A DNA stretch of 12,748 nucleotides from assembly GCA_027604185.1 (NCBI GenBank), contig JADGKB010000205.1, positions 1 through 12,748 of the forward strand. Reading direction: 5' to 3'. The DNA comes from Boothiomyces macroporosus. Lineage: Eukaryota > Chytridiomycota > Chytridiomycetes > Rhizophydiales > Terramycetaceae. The position numbers and the translations under genes are program-made. The notes beneath the pieces are model-generated. The model searched no databases. It saw nothing but the letters and a program-made list of their open reading frames with translations, and was not told where the DNA came from. This document shows, piece after piece, positions 12,687-12,748 of the stretch (within the stretch, counting starts at the first letter, position 1; every line of letters starts with the position of its first letter).

Positions 12687-12695
12687 CCATTTATA
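12687..12695 (-). promoter_or_regulatory. TATA box of the membrane-protein gene
   Basis: Minus-strand TATAAATGG, 33 nt before the ATG at 12662. The rest of 12696-12748 shows nothing recognisable. Confidence 0.6.
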
Positions 12696-12748
12696 TTGGG
12701 GGGTTTCAAAGTTGAACAAATTTAAAAATGCACAACAAAAATTTGCTG

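Noticed and set aside
1..12748. Variant genetic code or programmed stop readthrough
   Set aside because: TAA and TGA end proteins at conserved lengths, and internal stops are all explained by short introns.
1..12748. Viral or bacterial origin
   Set aside because: The CPW ankyrin repeats recall giant viruses, but introns, PEX10, GPI tails and AATAAA signals indicate a eukaryotic nuclear genome.

Overview
This window is nuclear DNA from a compact eukaryotic genome. The reasons are spliceosomal GT-AG introns, TATA boxes at a fixed distance from start codons, AATAAA signals, a peroxisomal RING protein (PEX10), a PNKP DNA-repair enzyme and an F-box protein. TAA and TGA both act as stops, so the code looks standard. 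A CBM1-like cellulose-binding module, a fungal-type secreted alpha/beta hydrolase and GPI-type surface proteins suggest an early-diverging fungus or close relative (chytrid, aphelid or similar). That placement is inference; a heterotrophic protist is not excluded. No prokaryotic operon, tRNA, rRNA, CRISPR array or transposase was seen.

Layout: an ankyrin-repeat gene cut by the left edge (1-480,+); a 5'-truncated phosphoesterase remnant (655-1008,-); PNKP (1101-2357,-); three tandem surface-protein genes, here called A, B and C (2508-3152, 3330-3954 and 4335-4949, all +); an F-box gene (5032-5907,-); two more family members, D and E (5958-6539 and 6685-7378, both -); a small zinc-ribbon/OB-fold gene (7542-8017,+); a secreted alpha/beta hydrolase (8191-9108,+); a CBM1-CAP secreted protein (9144-9960,-); PEX10 (10097-10989,-); a sedoheptulose-bisphosphatase-like gene (10996-11892,+); and a multi-pass membrane protein (11916-12662,-).

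The most striking signal is that ten introns in six genes are only 20-22 nt long. Each was deduced because removing it restores a conserved protein. All start GTA and end AG, and most carry a YTNAY-like branch site with its A about 6-7 nt from the intron end.

The central locus is a five-gene family of signal-peptide, Thr-rich, GPI-tailed proteins whose ectodomain looks like DM13. All five have the same promoter: a TAAACAA (forkhead-like) element about 54-73 nt upstream of ATG, a TATA-like box 31-38 nt upstream, and almost no room for a 5' UTR. The hydrolase, CAP and membrane-protein genes share the TATA spacing but not the TAAACAA element. PNKP, F-box and the OB-fold gene lack a clear TATA. 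The TATA core thus tracks with secreted or membrane products, and the TAAACAA element with the DM13-like family.

Compaction is extreme: PEX10 and the SBPase gene have start codons 6 bp apart, convergent genes end 35 and 23 bp apart, and four genes have AATAAA overlapping the stop codon.
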